From Roseovarius sp. (GTDB taxonomy: Bacteria > Pseudomonadota > Alphaproteobacteria > Rhodobacterales > Rhodobacteraceae): DNA of 5,332 nucleotides. Where the stretch lies: contig JAASSQ010000211.1 of the NCBI GenBank assembly GCA_021767845.1, forward strand, positions 1 through 5,332, given 5' to 3'. Of the stretch, positions 1 through 5,332 are shown piece by piece; positions within the stretch are counted from its first letter, which is position 1; every line of letters begins with the position of its first letter. Position numbers and translations under genes: made by a program. The notes under the pieces are model-generated. The model was given only the letters and a program-made list of their open reading frames with translations. It did not search any database and was not told where the DNA came from.

Positions 1-5
1 ATCAT

Positions 6-20
6 GACGGCTCAGCCGTC
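6..20 (-). repeat. Perfect hairpin enclosing the manC stop codon
   Basis: GACGGC and GCCGTC (6-bp perfect arms) flank the TCA at 12-14, so on the minus strand the TGA stop of manC is the 3-nt loop. Directly after the stem, a minus-strand ATG at 3-5 could start the next gene, 6 nt past the stop. No U tract follows within the window, so a terminator is not supported. A translational-coupling structure or coincidence are both possible. Confidence 0.4.
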
Positions 21-1457
21 GTTGTCGCGGGCATAGACATCCTCGTAGCGGATGATGTCGTCCTCGCCCAGGTAACTGCCGGTCTGCACCTCGATCAGGG
101 TCATGGGCACCTTGCCGGGGTTTTCCATCCGGTGCACGGCGCCAAGCGGGACGTAGACGGACTGGTTCTCGCTCACCAGCGTCACCTCGTCATTGATCGT
201 CACCTTTGCCGTGCCCGAGACCACGACCCAGTGTTCGGCGCGGTGTACATGGCTTTGCAGGCTCAGCGCCGCGCCCGGTTTGACCACGATCCGTTTCACC
301 TGGAACCGGTCCGACAGGGCCAGCGTCTCGAAATAGCCCCAGGGCCGGTGATCGCGCGCAAAGCTGTCCGCCTGCGCGACGCCCCTGGCGCGCAGCGTCT
401 TGACGACCTCGCCCACATCCTGCGTGCGGCTCATGTCGGTGACCAGCACGGCATCCGGCATCGCCACCACCAGCGTATCCTTCAGGCCAAGCCCGACCAC
501 CTGCACCCCGTCGCTTTCCGACCGTATCAGGCTGTTTTCACAGTCGATCGCCGTGGCCGGCCCGGCCAGCGACACGCCGTTTTCATCCGCGCCGCTTTCC
601 TGTTTGACCGCGGCCCAGCTTCCAAGGTCCGACCAATGGTGCGCGTAGGGCACGACCGACAGGTTGTCGGCCCGCTCCATCACCGCGAAGTCGATCGAGA
701 TGCTGTCCGCCTGCGCCCAGGCCTCGGGGTCGAGCCGCAGAAAGCCGAGATCGGCGCGCGCGGCCTCGACCGCCTGCGCGACGGGCGGCACCAGATCGGG
801 GGCATGGGCGTCGAACGCGGCGATTATGTCTTGCGCGGAAAACAGGAAAATCCCGGCGTTCCACAGGTAATTGGCCGCCTCCAGCATGGTTTGCGCCGTC
901 TGCGCGTCGGGCTTTTCGACGAAGGCCCGCAGCGGCACGGGCGTGCCCGATCCATCGGGTGCCGCGCCAAGCTCAAGGTAGCCATAACCCGTCTCGGGAT
1001 GCGTCGGCGCGATCCCGAAGGTCACCAGCCGCCCGTCGCGGGCCGCCTCGGCTCCCTTGGCGACGGCGGCGTGAAAGGCGCCGGTGTCCGGGATCACGTG
1101 ATCTGACGGGGCCACCAGCATCAAAGCCTCGGGATCGGTCGCCGCGACATGCAGCGCGGCGGCCAGAACGGCGGGCGCGGTATTGCGCGCCTCGGGCTCG
1201 ATCAGCACGGCGCCCGGATCGACGCCCGCCTCCAGCATCTGTTCGGTCACCATGAAGCGGAAATCGGCGTTGCTCACCACCACCGGGTCGGCGAAGGCCA
1301 CCGCATCATTGCCGCCGCTCAACCGCCGGGCACAGGCCTGTAGCAAGCTTTCCTCGCCGGTGATGCGCACGAATTGCTTGGGATAACCCTTGCGCGACAG
1401 CGGCCACAGCCGGGTGCCCGACCCGCCGCACAGAATGACCGGTGTGATAGACTGCAT
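12..1457 (-). CDS. manC: Bifunctional mannose-1-phosphate guanylyltransferase / mannose-6-phosphate isomerase (type II)
   Basis: This 481-residue cytoplasmic enzyme makes GDP-mannose from mannose-1-phosphate and GTP. Its C-terminal domain interconverts fructose-6-phosphate and mannose-6-phosphate. The N-terminal nucleotidyltransferase domain (about 1-285) shows the sugar-nucleotide pyrophosphorylase signature GGSGTRLWPLSR at 11-22 with YPKQF at 25-29, then PSDH at 117-120, GYGY at 157-160, FVEKP at 179-183, NAGIFLF at 200-206 and WSDLGSW at 275-281. The C-terminal cupin isomerase domain (about 365-475) begins at RPWGYFE (371-377). It carries QSHVHRAEHW (401-410), VPLGAVHRMENPG (436-448) and GSYLGEDDIIRYED (460-473). 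Length matches the CpsB/AlgA/ManC family (about 470-480). The ATG at 1457 puts the signature at the usual distance from the N-terminus. The Shine-Dalgarno is weak: GGGA at 1468-1471, 10 nt upstream. The gene follows glmM by 51 bp on the same strand, so co-transcription is likely. Known alternative names are cpsB, algA and xanB. The family call is secure; which polysaccharide uses the GDP-mannose cannot be told from here. Confidence 0.96.
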   Translation of the reverse strand: MQSITPVILCGGSGTRLWPLSRKGYPKQFVRITGEESLLQACARRLSGGNDAVAFADPVVVSNADFRFMVTEQMLEAGVDPGAVLIEPEARNTAPAVLAAALHVAATDPEALMLVAPSDHVIPDTGAFHAAVAKGAEAARDGRLVTFGIAPTHPETGYGYLELGAAPDGSGTPVPLRAFVEKPDAQTAQTMLEAANYLWNAGIFLFSAQDIIAAFDAHAPDLVPPVAQAVEAARADLGFLRLDPEAWAQADSISIDFAVMERADNLSVVPYAHHWSDLGSWAAVKQESGADENGVSLAGPATAIDCENSLIRSESDGVQVVGLGLKDTLVVAMPDAVLVTDMSRTQDVGEVVKTLRARGVAQADSFARDHRPWGYFETLALSDRFQVKRIVVKPGAALSLQSHVHRAEHWVVVSGTAKVTINDEVTLVSENQSVYVPLGAVHRMENPGKVPMTLIEVQTGSYLGEDDIIRYEDVYARDNDG

Positions 1458-1508
1458 GTTCGTGAAATCCCGTTATGAAAAGGCCACCCCGGTCCGACTG
1501 TAGCAGCC

Positions 1509-2849
1509 TCAGCTTTCGCGCTCCACTGCCGCGACCACGGCGTCCAAAACTTTCTCCAGCACGGCGGGATCGACGGCCTCGGCCATCACGCGGATCAGCG
1601 GCTCGGTCCCCGACTTGCGGATCAACAGCCGCCCGTCACCGCCAAGCGCCTTCTCCGCCTTGGCAATCGCCTCCTGCACCTGGTCGGTCTCCAGCGGGGC
1701 CTTGCCCGGCTCGTAGCGCACATTGACCAACTTCTGGGGCACCGGGTCGAACACGCGGGCCAAGGCGCTGGCCTTCTGGCCGGTTTCGACCATGCAGGCC
1801 AGGAATTGCAGCGCCCCGATCAGCCCGTCGCCGGTGGTGGCGTAATCGGTCATCACGATATGGCCCGACTGCTCCCCGCCAAGCGAATGGCCCCCGGCAC
1901 GCATCGCCTCCACGACATAACGGTCGCCAACCGCCGTCCGCTTCAGCCCGATGCCCTTGTCCGCCAGATACCGCTCCAGCCCGAGGTTGGACATCACCGT
2001 GGCCACCAGCGTATCGCCGGCCAGCCGGCCTTCCTCGTGCCACCGCCCGGCGATCAGGCCCATGATCTGGTCGCCGTCGGCCACCTGCCCTTTCTCGTCG
2101 ATCAGGACGACCCGGTCGGCATCCCCGTCAAGACAGATCCCCACATCGGCGCGGGTCTCGATGACCTTGCGCACCGCCGTTTCCGGGTGGGTGGAGCCGC
2201 AGTTGCGGTTGATGTTCGTCCCGTCGGGCTCGACCCCGAGCGGGATCACCTCGGCGCCCAGTTCCCACAGCACCGCCGGCGCGGTGCGGTAGGCCGCGCC
2301 ATTGGCGCAATCCACCACGATGCGCAGCCCGTCCAGCCGCCGCCGCGAGGGGAAGGTGGTCTTGGCATATTCCACGTAGCGCCCGCGCGCGTCCTCGAAC
2401 CGCTTGGCGCGGCCGATATGCTCGGGCGCGCAGGCCTTGATGCCATTGGCCATCAGCGCCTCGATCCCGGCTTCGGCCTCGTCGCTCAGCTTGAACCCGT
2501 CGGGTCCGAAGAACTTGATCCCGTTATCCGCAGCCGGGTTGTGGCTGGCCGAGATCATCACGCCGACATCCGCGCGCAGGCCATGCGTCAGATAGCCGAT
2601 CGCGGGTGTCGGCATCGGCCCCAGCAGGAACACGTTCATGCCCGTCGAGGTGAAGCCAGCCGTCAGCGCGTTCTCGATCATGTAGCCCGACAGCCGCGTG
2701 TCCTTGCCGATCACGACGCGATGCTCCTGCTTGTCGCGCCGGAAATAGCGGCCCGCCGCCGCCCCCAGCTTCAGAGCGATTTCGGCGGTCATCGGCCAGC
2801 TGTTCGCGCGGCCGCGCACCCCGTCGGTGCCAAAAAGTTTCTCCGACAT
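1509..2849 (-). CDS. glmM: Phosphoglucosamine mutase
   Basis: GlmM converts glucosamine-6-phosphate to glucosamine-1-phosphate in the cytoplasm, the step before GlmU makes UDP-N-acetylglucosamine for peptidoglycan and lipopolysaccharide. The 446-residue protein has the normal GlmM length and all four alpha-D-phosphohexomutase elements. It opens with the GlmM-typical KLFGTDGVRG (4-13). The catalytic serine loop ISASHNP (99-105) places the phosphorylated serine at residue 102, the same number as in E. coli GlmM. The metal-binding loop DGDADR is at 241-246, the sugar-recognition loop GEQSGH at 325-330 and the C-terminal phosphate-binding loop RKSGTEPLIRVM at 411-422. The GEQSGH form and the FGTDGVRG start favour GlmM over ManB/AlgC-type phosphomannomutase. 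The ATG at 2849 has GAGGA 9 nt upstream. The gene is divergent from ugd and probably heads a transcript continuing into manC. In many alphaproteobacteria glmM lies next to folP; here the gene upstream is ugd instead. It is expected to be essential. Confidence 0.97.
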   Translation of the reverse strand: MSEKLFGTDGVRGRANSWPMTAEIALKLGAAAGRYFRRDKQEHRVVIGKDTRLSGYMIENALTAGFTSTGMNVFLLGPMPTPAIGYLTHGLRADVGVMISASHNPAADNGIKFFGPDGFKLSDEAEAGIEALMANGIKACAPEHIGRAKRFEDARGRYVEYAKTTFPSRRRLDGLRIVVDCANGAAYRTAPAVLWELGAEVIPLGVEPDGTNINRNCGSTHPETAVRKVIETRADVGICLDGDADRVVLIDEKGQVADGDQIMGLIAGRWHEEGRLAGDTLVATVMSNLGLERYLADKGIGLKRTAVGDRYVVEAMRAGGHSLGGEQSGHIVMTDYATTGDGLIGALQFLACMVETGQKASALARVFDPVPQKLVNVRYEPGKAPLETDQVQEAIAKAEKALGGDGRLLIRKSGTEPLIRVMAEAVDPAVLEKVLDAVVAAVERES

Positions 2850-2858
2850 ACCTGTCCA

Positions 2859-2863
2859 TCCTC
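2859..2863 (-). promoter_or_regulatory. Ribosome binding site of glmM
   Basis: GAGGA on the minus strand ends 9 nt before the glmM ATG at 2847-2849. It supports the annotated start, which gives the canonical GlmM N-terminus. Confidence 0.6.
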
Positions 2864-2866
2864 GCT

Positions 2867-2890
2867 ACGTCCGCCGTCTGGCGGGTTCGT
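2867..2890 (-). promoter_or_regulatory. Possible hairpin in the glmM leader
   Basis: In the predicted glmM leader, CCGCC and GGCGG (2880-2884 and 2871-2875 on the plus-strand scale) pair around a 4-nt loop. An outer ACG/CGT pair (2888-2890 with 2867-2869) could extend the stem past an asymmetric internal loop of 3 nt and 1 nt. The stem ends a few nucleotides before the GAGGA ribosome site. It has no poly-U tract and matches no riboswitch I recognise. Confidence 0.35.
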
Positions 2891-2903
2891 GATTTGGCCC
2901 CTC

Positions 2904-2931
2904 GTTTAACGGCGCGGCAGGCCCCTGTCCA
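2904..2931 (-). promoter_or_regulatory. Candidate promoter of glmM(-manC)
   Basis: Read on the minus strand, TGGACA (2926-2931) matches five of six -35 positions. TTAAAC (2904-2909) follows after 16 bp as a weak -10 box (three of six). Transcription would start near 2897, giving a leader of about 48 nt before the glmM ATG. This is one of the few A+T-containing patches in the divergent region. The assignment rests on eye-matching only. Confidence 0.3.
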
Positions 2932-2976
2932 ATGCCGCTCGCAGCCCGCCGCCGATGCACGCGCAAGGCGGGTATT

Positions 2977-3008
2977 CGCGCCACGCCGCGCGCGGCGCGT
3001 CGCCGCGC
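2977..3008. repeat. Cluster of overlapping CG-rich inverted repeats upstream of the ugd -35 box
   Basis: Three mutually exclusive pairings overlap here. The first is a perfect 14-bp palindrome, CGCCGCGCGCGGCG, at 2984-2997. The second is an 8-bp-arm inverted repeat with a 3-nt loop, 2990-2997 against 3001-3008. The third is CGCGCC (2977-2982) against GGCGCG (2994-2999). The cluster ends 3 bp before the candidate -35 hexamer of ugd and contains a run of alternating C and G. It could be an operator or a DNA-structure element. It could also be chance, since such repeats arise easily in G+C-rich DNA. Confidence 0.5.
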
Positions 3009-3011
3009 CGA

Positions 3012-3040
3012 TTGACGCAGTCTCGCGCGCCCTGCATTAA
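3012..3040 (+). promoter_or_regulatory. Candidate sigma-70-type promoter of ugd
   Basis: TTGACG at 3012-3017 matches the -35 consensus at five of six positions. It is followed after 17 bp by CATTAA at 3035-3040, a poor (three of six) -10 element with a TG just before it. The predicted transcript would start near 3047, leaving a leader of about 28 nt that includes the AGGTGG ribosome site. Position and spacing are good; the weak -10 box keeps this tentative. Confidence 0.45.
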
Positions 3041-3062
3041 GGATGGCGAGCAGTGTGTCGAA

Positions 3063-3068
3063 AGGTGG
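3063..3068 (+). promoter_or_regulatory. Ribosome binding site deciding the ugd start
   Basis: AGGTGG lies 6 nt before the ATG at 3075. This supports that start over the in-frame ATG 40 codons upstream at 2955, whose added peptide is not part of the Ugd family fold. Confidence 0.75.
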
Positions 3069-3074
3069 CCTGAC

Positions 3075-4421
3075 ATGAAAATCGCGATGATCGGGACGGG
3101 CTATGTGGGTCTGGTCTCGGGGGTGTGTTTCTCGGATTTCGGGCATGACGTGGTTTGCGTGGACAAGGATCCTGCCAAGATCGACATGCTGGAACGCGGC
3201 GAAATCCCGATTTTCGAGCCGGGCCTCGATACCCTCCTGGAAAAGAACGTCGAGGCGGGCCGCCTGTCCTTCACCCTCGATCTGGCCAGCGCGGTCGATG
3301 GGGCCGACGCCGTTTTTATCGCCGTCGGCACGCCCACGCGGCGTGGCGACGGTCACGCCGATCTCAGCTACGTCATGGCCGCCGCCGAAGAGGTCGCACG
3401 CACCGCCGATCACTACATCGTCATCGTGACCAAATCGACCGTCCCCGTGGGCACCAACCGGCAGGTCAAGCAGGCCGTGAAAAAGGCCAATCCCGATCTG
3501 GATTTCGACGTGGCCTCGAACCCCGAATTCCTGCGCGAAGGCGCCGCGATCGAGGATTTCATGAAACCCGACCGCGTCGTCGTGGGCGTCCAGTCCGAGC
3601 GCGCGGCCGACGTGATGGCCGATATCTACCGCCCCCTCTACCTGCGCGAATTCCCGATCCTGACCACCGATCTGGAAAGCGCCGAGCTCATCAAATACGC
3701 CGCCAACGCGTTCCTCGCGACCAAGATCACCTTCATCAACGAAATCGCCGCGCTGTGCGAACGCACCGGGGCCGACATCAAGCAGGTGGCGCGCGGAATG
3801 GGTCTGGATGGACGGATCGGAAACAAGTTCCTCCATGCCGGGCCGGGCTATGGCGGAAGCTGCTTTCCCAAGGACACCCGCGCACTGGCGCGCACCGGGC
3901 AGGAACATGGCCTGCCGCTGCATATCACCGAATCCGTCATCGCCGTGAACGAGGACGTGAAACGCCGCATGATCGACAAGCTGCTCGACCTCTGCGACGG
4001 CAGCTTCAACGGCAAGACGGTCAGCATCCTCGGCGTGACCTTCAAGCCCAATACCGACGACATGCGCGAGGCCCCGGCGCTGACCATCGTGCCCGCGCTC
4101 GTGGGTGGCGGGGCCAAGGTGCGCGTCTGCGATCCGCAGGGCCGGCGCGAGGGCGAACATCTCCTGCCGGGCGTCAACTGGTTCGAAGACCCCTACAAAT
4201 GCGTGCACAAGACCGACCTTCTGGTGATCCTCACCGAATGGAACGAGTTCCGCGCCCTCGATCTCAAGCGGATCGCGCGCAAGATGACAACGCCGCGCAT
4301 GGCCGATCTGCGCAACATCTATTCGGTAAAGGATGCCAAGCGCGCCGGGTTCGACGCCTATGAAAGCGTCGGTCGAGCGGGGTTCGTCAAACCGGCCGAA
4401 GAGGACCGCAAGACCGCCTGA
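3075..4421 (+). CDS. ugd: UDP-glucose 6-dehydrogenase
   Basis: Ugd oxidises UDP-glucose to UDP-glucuronate with two NAD+, giving the precursor of acidic exopolysaccharides, capsules and other uronic-acid glycans. The 448-residue cytoplasmic protein starts with the Rossmann motif GTGYVGL (7-13), with Asp30 at the end of the second strand for NAD ribose binding. It then shows TKSTVPVGT (119-127), SNPEFLREG (148-156), the central helix around ELIKYAANAFLATK (204-217), the active-site loop GPGYGGSCFPKD (256-267) with catalytic Cys263, and the C-terminal UDP-binding domain with FKPNTDDMREAP (323-334) and DLRNIY (411-416). The open frame extends 40 codons upstream to 2955, but that stretch is low-complexity and overlaps the candidate promoter. 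The ATG at 3075 has AGGTGG 6 nt upstream and gives the canonical MKIAMIGTGYVGL start. The gene is divergent from glmM and convergent with the amidohydrolase, so it appears monocistronic. The last dozen or so residues are a polar tail outside the conserved fold. Confidence 0.97.
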   Translation: MKIAMIGTGYVGLVSGVCFSDFGHDVVCVDKDPAKIDMLERGEIPIFEPGLDTLLEKNVEAGRLSFTLDLASAVDGADAVFIAVGTPTRRGDGHADLSYVMAAAEEVARTADHYIVIVTKSTVPVGTNRQVKQAVKKANPDLDFDVASNPEFLREGAAIEDFMKPDRVVVGVQSERAADVMADIYRPLYLREFPILTTDLESAELIKYAANAFLATKITFINEIAALCERTGADIKQVARGMGLDGRIGNKFLHAGPGYGGSCFPKDTRALARTGQEHGLPLHITESVIAVNEDVKRRMIDKLLDLCDGSFNGKTVSILGVTFKPNTDDMREAPALTIVPALVGGGAKVRVCDPQGRREGEHLLPGVNWFEDPYKCVHKTDLLVILTEWNEFRALDLKRIARKMTTPRMADLRNIYSVKDAKRAGFDAYESVGRAGFVKPAEEDRKTA

Positions 4422-4428
4422 GCCGGCC

Positions 4429-5332
4429 TCACCCCTCGCGCAGCCGCCCTTCGACCAGTTGCACCCAGAACGCCGCGCCCGGCACCAGCGCGGCGTCGTT
4501 GAAATCGTAATCGCTGGAATGCAGCGGGCGGGCCTGCGCGCCCTCGGTCCCGTTGCCCATCAGCACGAAACAGCCCGGCACGCGTGCGGCCATATGGGCG
4601 AAATCCTCGGAGAACAGTTTCGGGGCGCAGGCCCCGTCCACCCCGGCCCCCATCTCCTGCGCTGCCGTCACGGCGGCGGCTACCGGGGCGGCGGCGTTCA
4701 CGGTGGGCGGAAAGATCGTGTCGTAGCGGGTCGTCCCGGTCACGCCATGCGCCGCGCAGACCCCCTCCACGATCCGTCGCATCGCCGCTTCGATCCGCGC
4801 ATTGGTCTCGGGCGTCAGCGCGCGGCAATCGCCCCGCAGAACGGCATGTCCGGGCAACACGTTGCGCGCCCCGTCGGTGATAAACTCGGTGATCGACACC
4901 ACGCCGTTCTGCGCCGGGTCCAGCTTGCGCGAGACGATGGTCTGCACCGCGCCCACGATCTCGGCGCCCACGGTGATCGCATCCGTGCCCATATGGGGCA
5001 GGGCGGCATGCCCGCCCCGGCCCGTGATCTCGATCTCGAACAGCGCCTCGCTGGCCGTGATCGGGCCGGGGCGGGTGGCGAAACGGCCCACCGGCTGGCC
5101 GGGAACGTTGTGCGCACCGTAAACCTCGTCCACCGCGAAGCGGTCGAACAATCCATCCGTGATCATCGCCGCCGCGCCCTCGCCATGCTCCTCGTTGGGC
5201 TGGAAGATGAACACGGCGCGGCCGTTGAAATCCCCGCTCTCGGCCAGGATCTTCGCCGCGCCAAGCGCCATGCTCATATGCCCGTCATGGCCGCAGGCAT
5301 GCATCCGCCCCGCGGCTTCCGAGGCATGATCC
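4429..5332 (-). CDS. M20-family metallo-amidohydrolase (hippurate hydrolase/aminoacylase-like), N-terminus outside the window
   Basis: This is a zinc- or manganese-type amidohydrolase of peptidase family M20 (M20D branch: hippurate hydrolase, N-acyl-amino-acid and IAA-amino-acid hydrolases), which cleave N-acyl groups from amino acids. 300 residues are visible, running off the right edge. The family is usually about 380-400 residues, so roughly 80-100 N-terminal residues are missing. Counting from the first full codon (Asp, 5329-5331), the sequence reads DHASEAAGR into HACGHDGH, with metal ligands Cys13 and His15. PNEEHGEGA follows with catalytic Glu47 and ligand Glu48, then GAHN with ligand His74. 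The inserted dimerisation domain (about 93-210) has GRGGHAALPH with His108 and RNVLPG. Closing motifs are SEDFAHM and LHSSDYDFND with ligand His271. The in-frame ATG at 5304 sits inside the metal motif and is not the true start. The substrate cannot be assigned; hipO would be a family-level label only. It converges on ugd with a 7-bp gap and has no evident link to sugar metabolism. Confidence 0.93.
   Translation of the reverse strand, partial: DHASEAAGRMHACGHDGHMSMALGAAKILAESGDFNGRAVFIFQPNEEHGEGAAAMITDGLFDRFAVDEVYGAHNVPGQPVGRFATRPGPITASEALFEIEITGRGGHAALPHMGTDAITVGAEIVGAVQTIVSRKLDPAQNGVVSITEFITDGARNVLPGHAVLRGDCRALTPETNARIEAAMRRIVEGVCAAHGVTGTTRYDTIFPPTVNAAAPVAAAVTAAQEMGAGVDGACAPKLFSEDFAHMAARVPGCFVLMGNGTEGAQARPLHSSDYDFNDAALVPGAAFWVQLVEGRLREG

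Noticed and set aside
132..1106. A 324-codon plus-strand frame opposite manC
   Set aside because: Antisense shadow rich in R, H, G and D with no domain; the minus-strand ManC motifs run through the whole interval.
1458..1508. A terminator between glmM and manC (GGCC-flanked segment followed by TTTT on the minus strand, around 1477-1495)
   Set aside because: The possible stem is only two or three pairs with an A-G mismatch, too weak to call. Read-through into manC is more likely.
1806..2909. A 367-codon plus-strand frame opposite glmM
   Set aside because: Antisense shadow. The GlmM catalytic loops cover the same interval on the other strand, and no ribosome site or family resemblance supports it.
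2901..3045. CtrA-type cell-cycle binding site (TTAA-N7-TTAA)
   Set aside because: Only isolated TTAA half-sites occur (near 2906 and 3037), and neither has a partner at the required 7-bp spacing.
2955..3074. A 40-codon N-terminal extension of Ugd
   Set aside because: It is Arg/Ala-rich, overlaps the CG palindromes and the candidate promoter, and is not part of the Ugd fold. The ATG at 3075 has a good ribosome site and the family-typical start.
2865..4208. A 447-codon open frame on the minus strand covering most of ugd and part of the divergent region
   Set aside because: It lies opposite a gene with every Ugd motif. The translation is low-complexity (rich in G, D, A, H, R) with no recognisable domain. 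Long antisense frames are expected opposite G+C-rich genes.
5302..5304. In-frame ATG as the start of the amidohydrolase
   Set aside because: Codons upstream to the window edge stay open and continue the family sequence (AAGR before MHACGHDGH). The ATG is inside the metal-binding motif.

Overview
The window is strongly G+C-rich. It is almost fully packed with ordinary chromosomal housekeeping and cell-surface genes. Protein style, the G+C-rich codon ends and the gene content fit an alphaproteobacterium, most likely of the Rhodobacteraceae/Roseobacter type. That placement is an impression from the sequence and has not been confirmed by any search.

Layout, left to right. Two minus-strand genes come first: manC/cpsB-type mannose-1-phosphate guanylyltransferase / mannose-6-phosphate isomerase (12-1457), and upstream of it glmM phosphoglucosamine mutase (1509-2849). 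They are 51 bp apart and probably co-transcribed as glmM then manC. A perfect small hairpin wraps the manC stop codon at the left edge, and a possible ATG for a further minus-strand gene lies right behind it. The 225-bp region 2850-3074 separates divergent genes and is the only sizeable non-coding stretch. It holds one candidate promoter for each direction, a leader hairpin before glmM and a dense cluster of CG-rich inverted repeats abutting the ugd -35 box. Next is ugd, UDP-glucose 6-dehydrogenase (3075-4421, plus strand). Its stop codon is only 7 bp from the stop codon of a convergent M20-family (hippurate hydrolase/aminoacylase-like) metallo-amidohydrolase (4429-5332, minus strand), whose N-terminus is cut off by the window edge.

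Functionally, three of the four genes make activated sugars from central metabolites. ManC makes GDP-mannose, GlmM feeds UDP-N-acetylglucosamine, and Ugd makes UDP-glucuronate. Together they supply building blocks for peptidoglycan, lipopolysaccharide and an acidic exopolysaccharide. The amidohydrolase looks like an unrelated neighbour.

All four proteins keep the family motifs and catalytic residues checked here, and no frameshift, mobile element, tRNA/rRNA or CRISPR array was seen. I found no evidence of a new biological system. The points worth a second look are regulatory: the palindrome cluster between the divergent promoters, the leader hairpin of glmM, and the stop-codon hairpin after manC.
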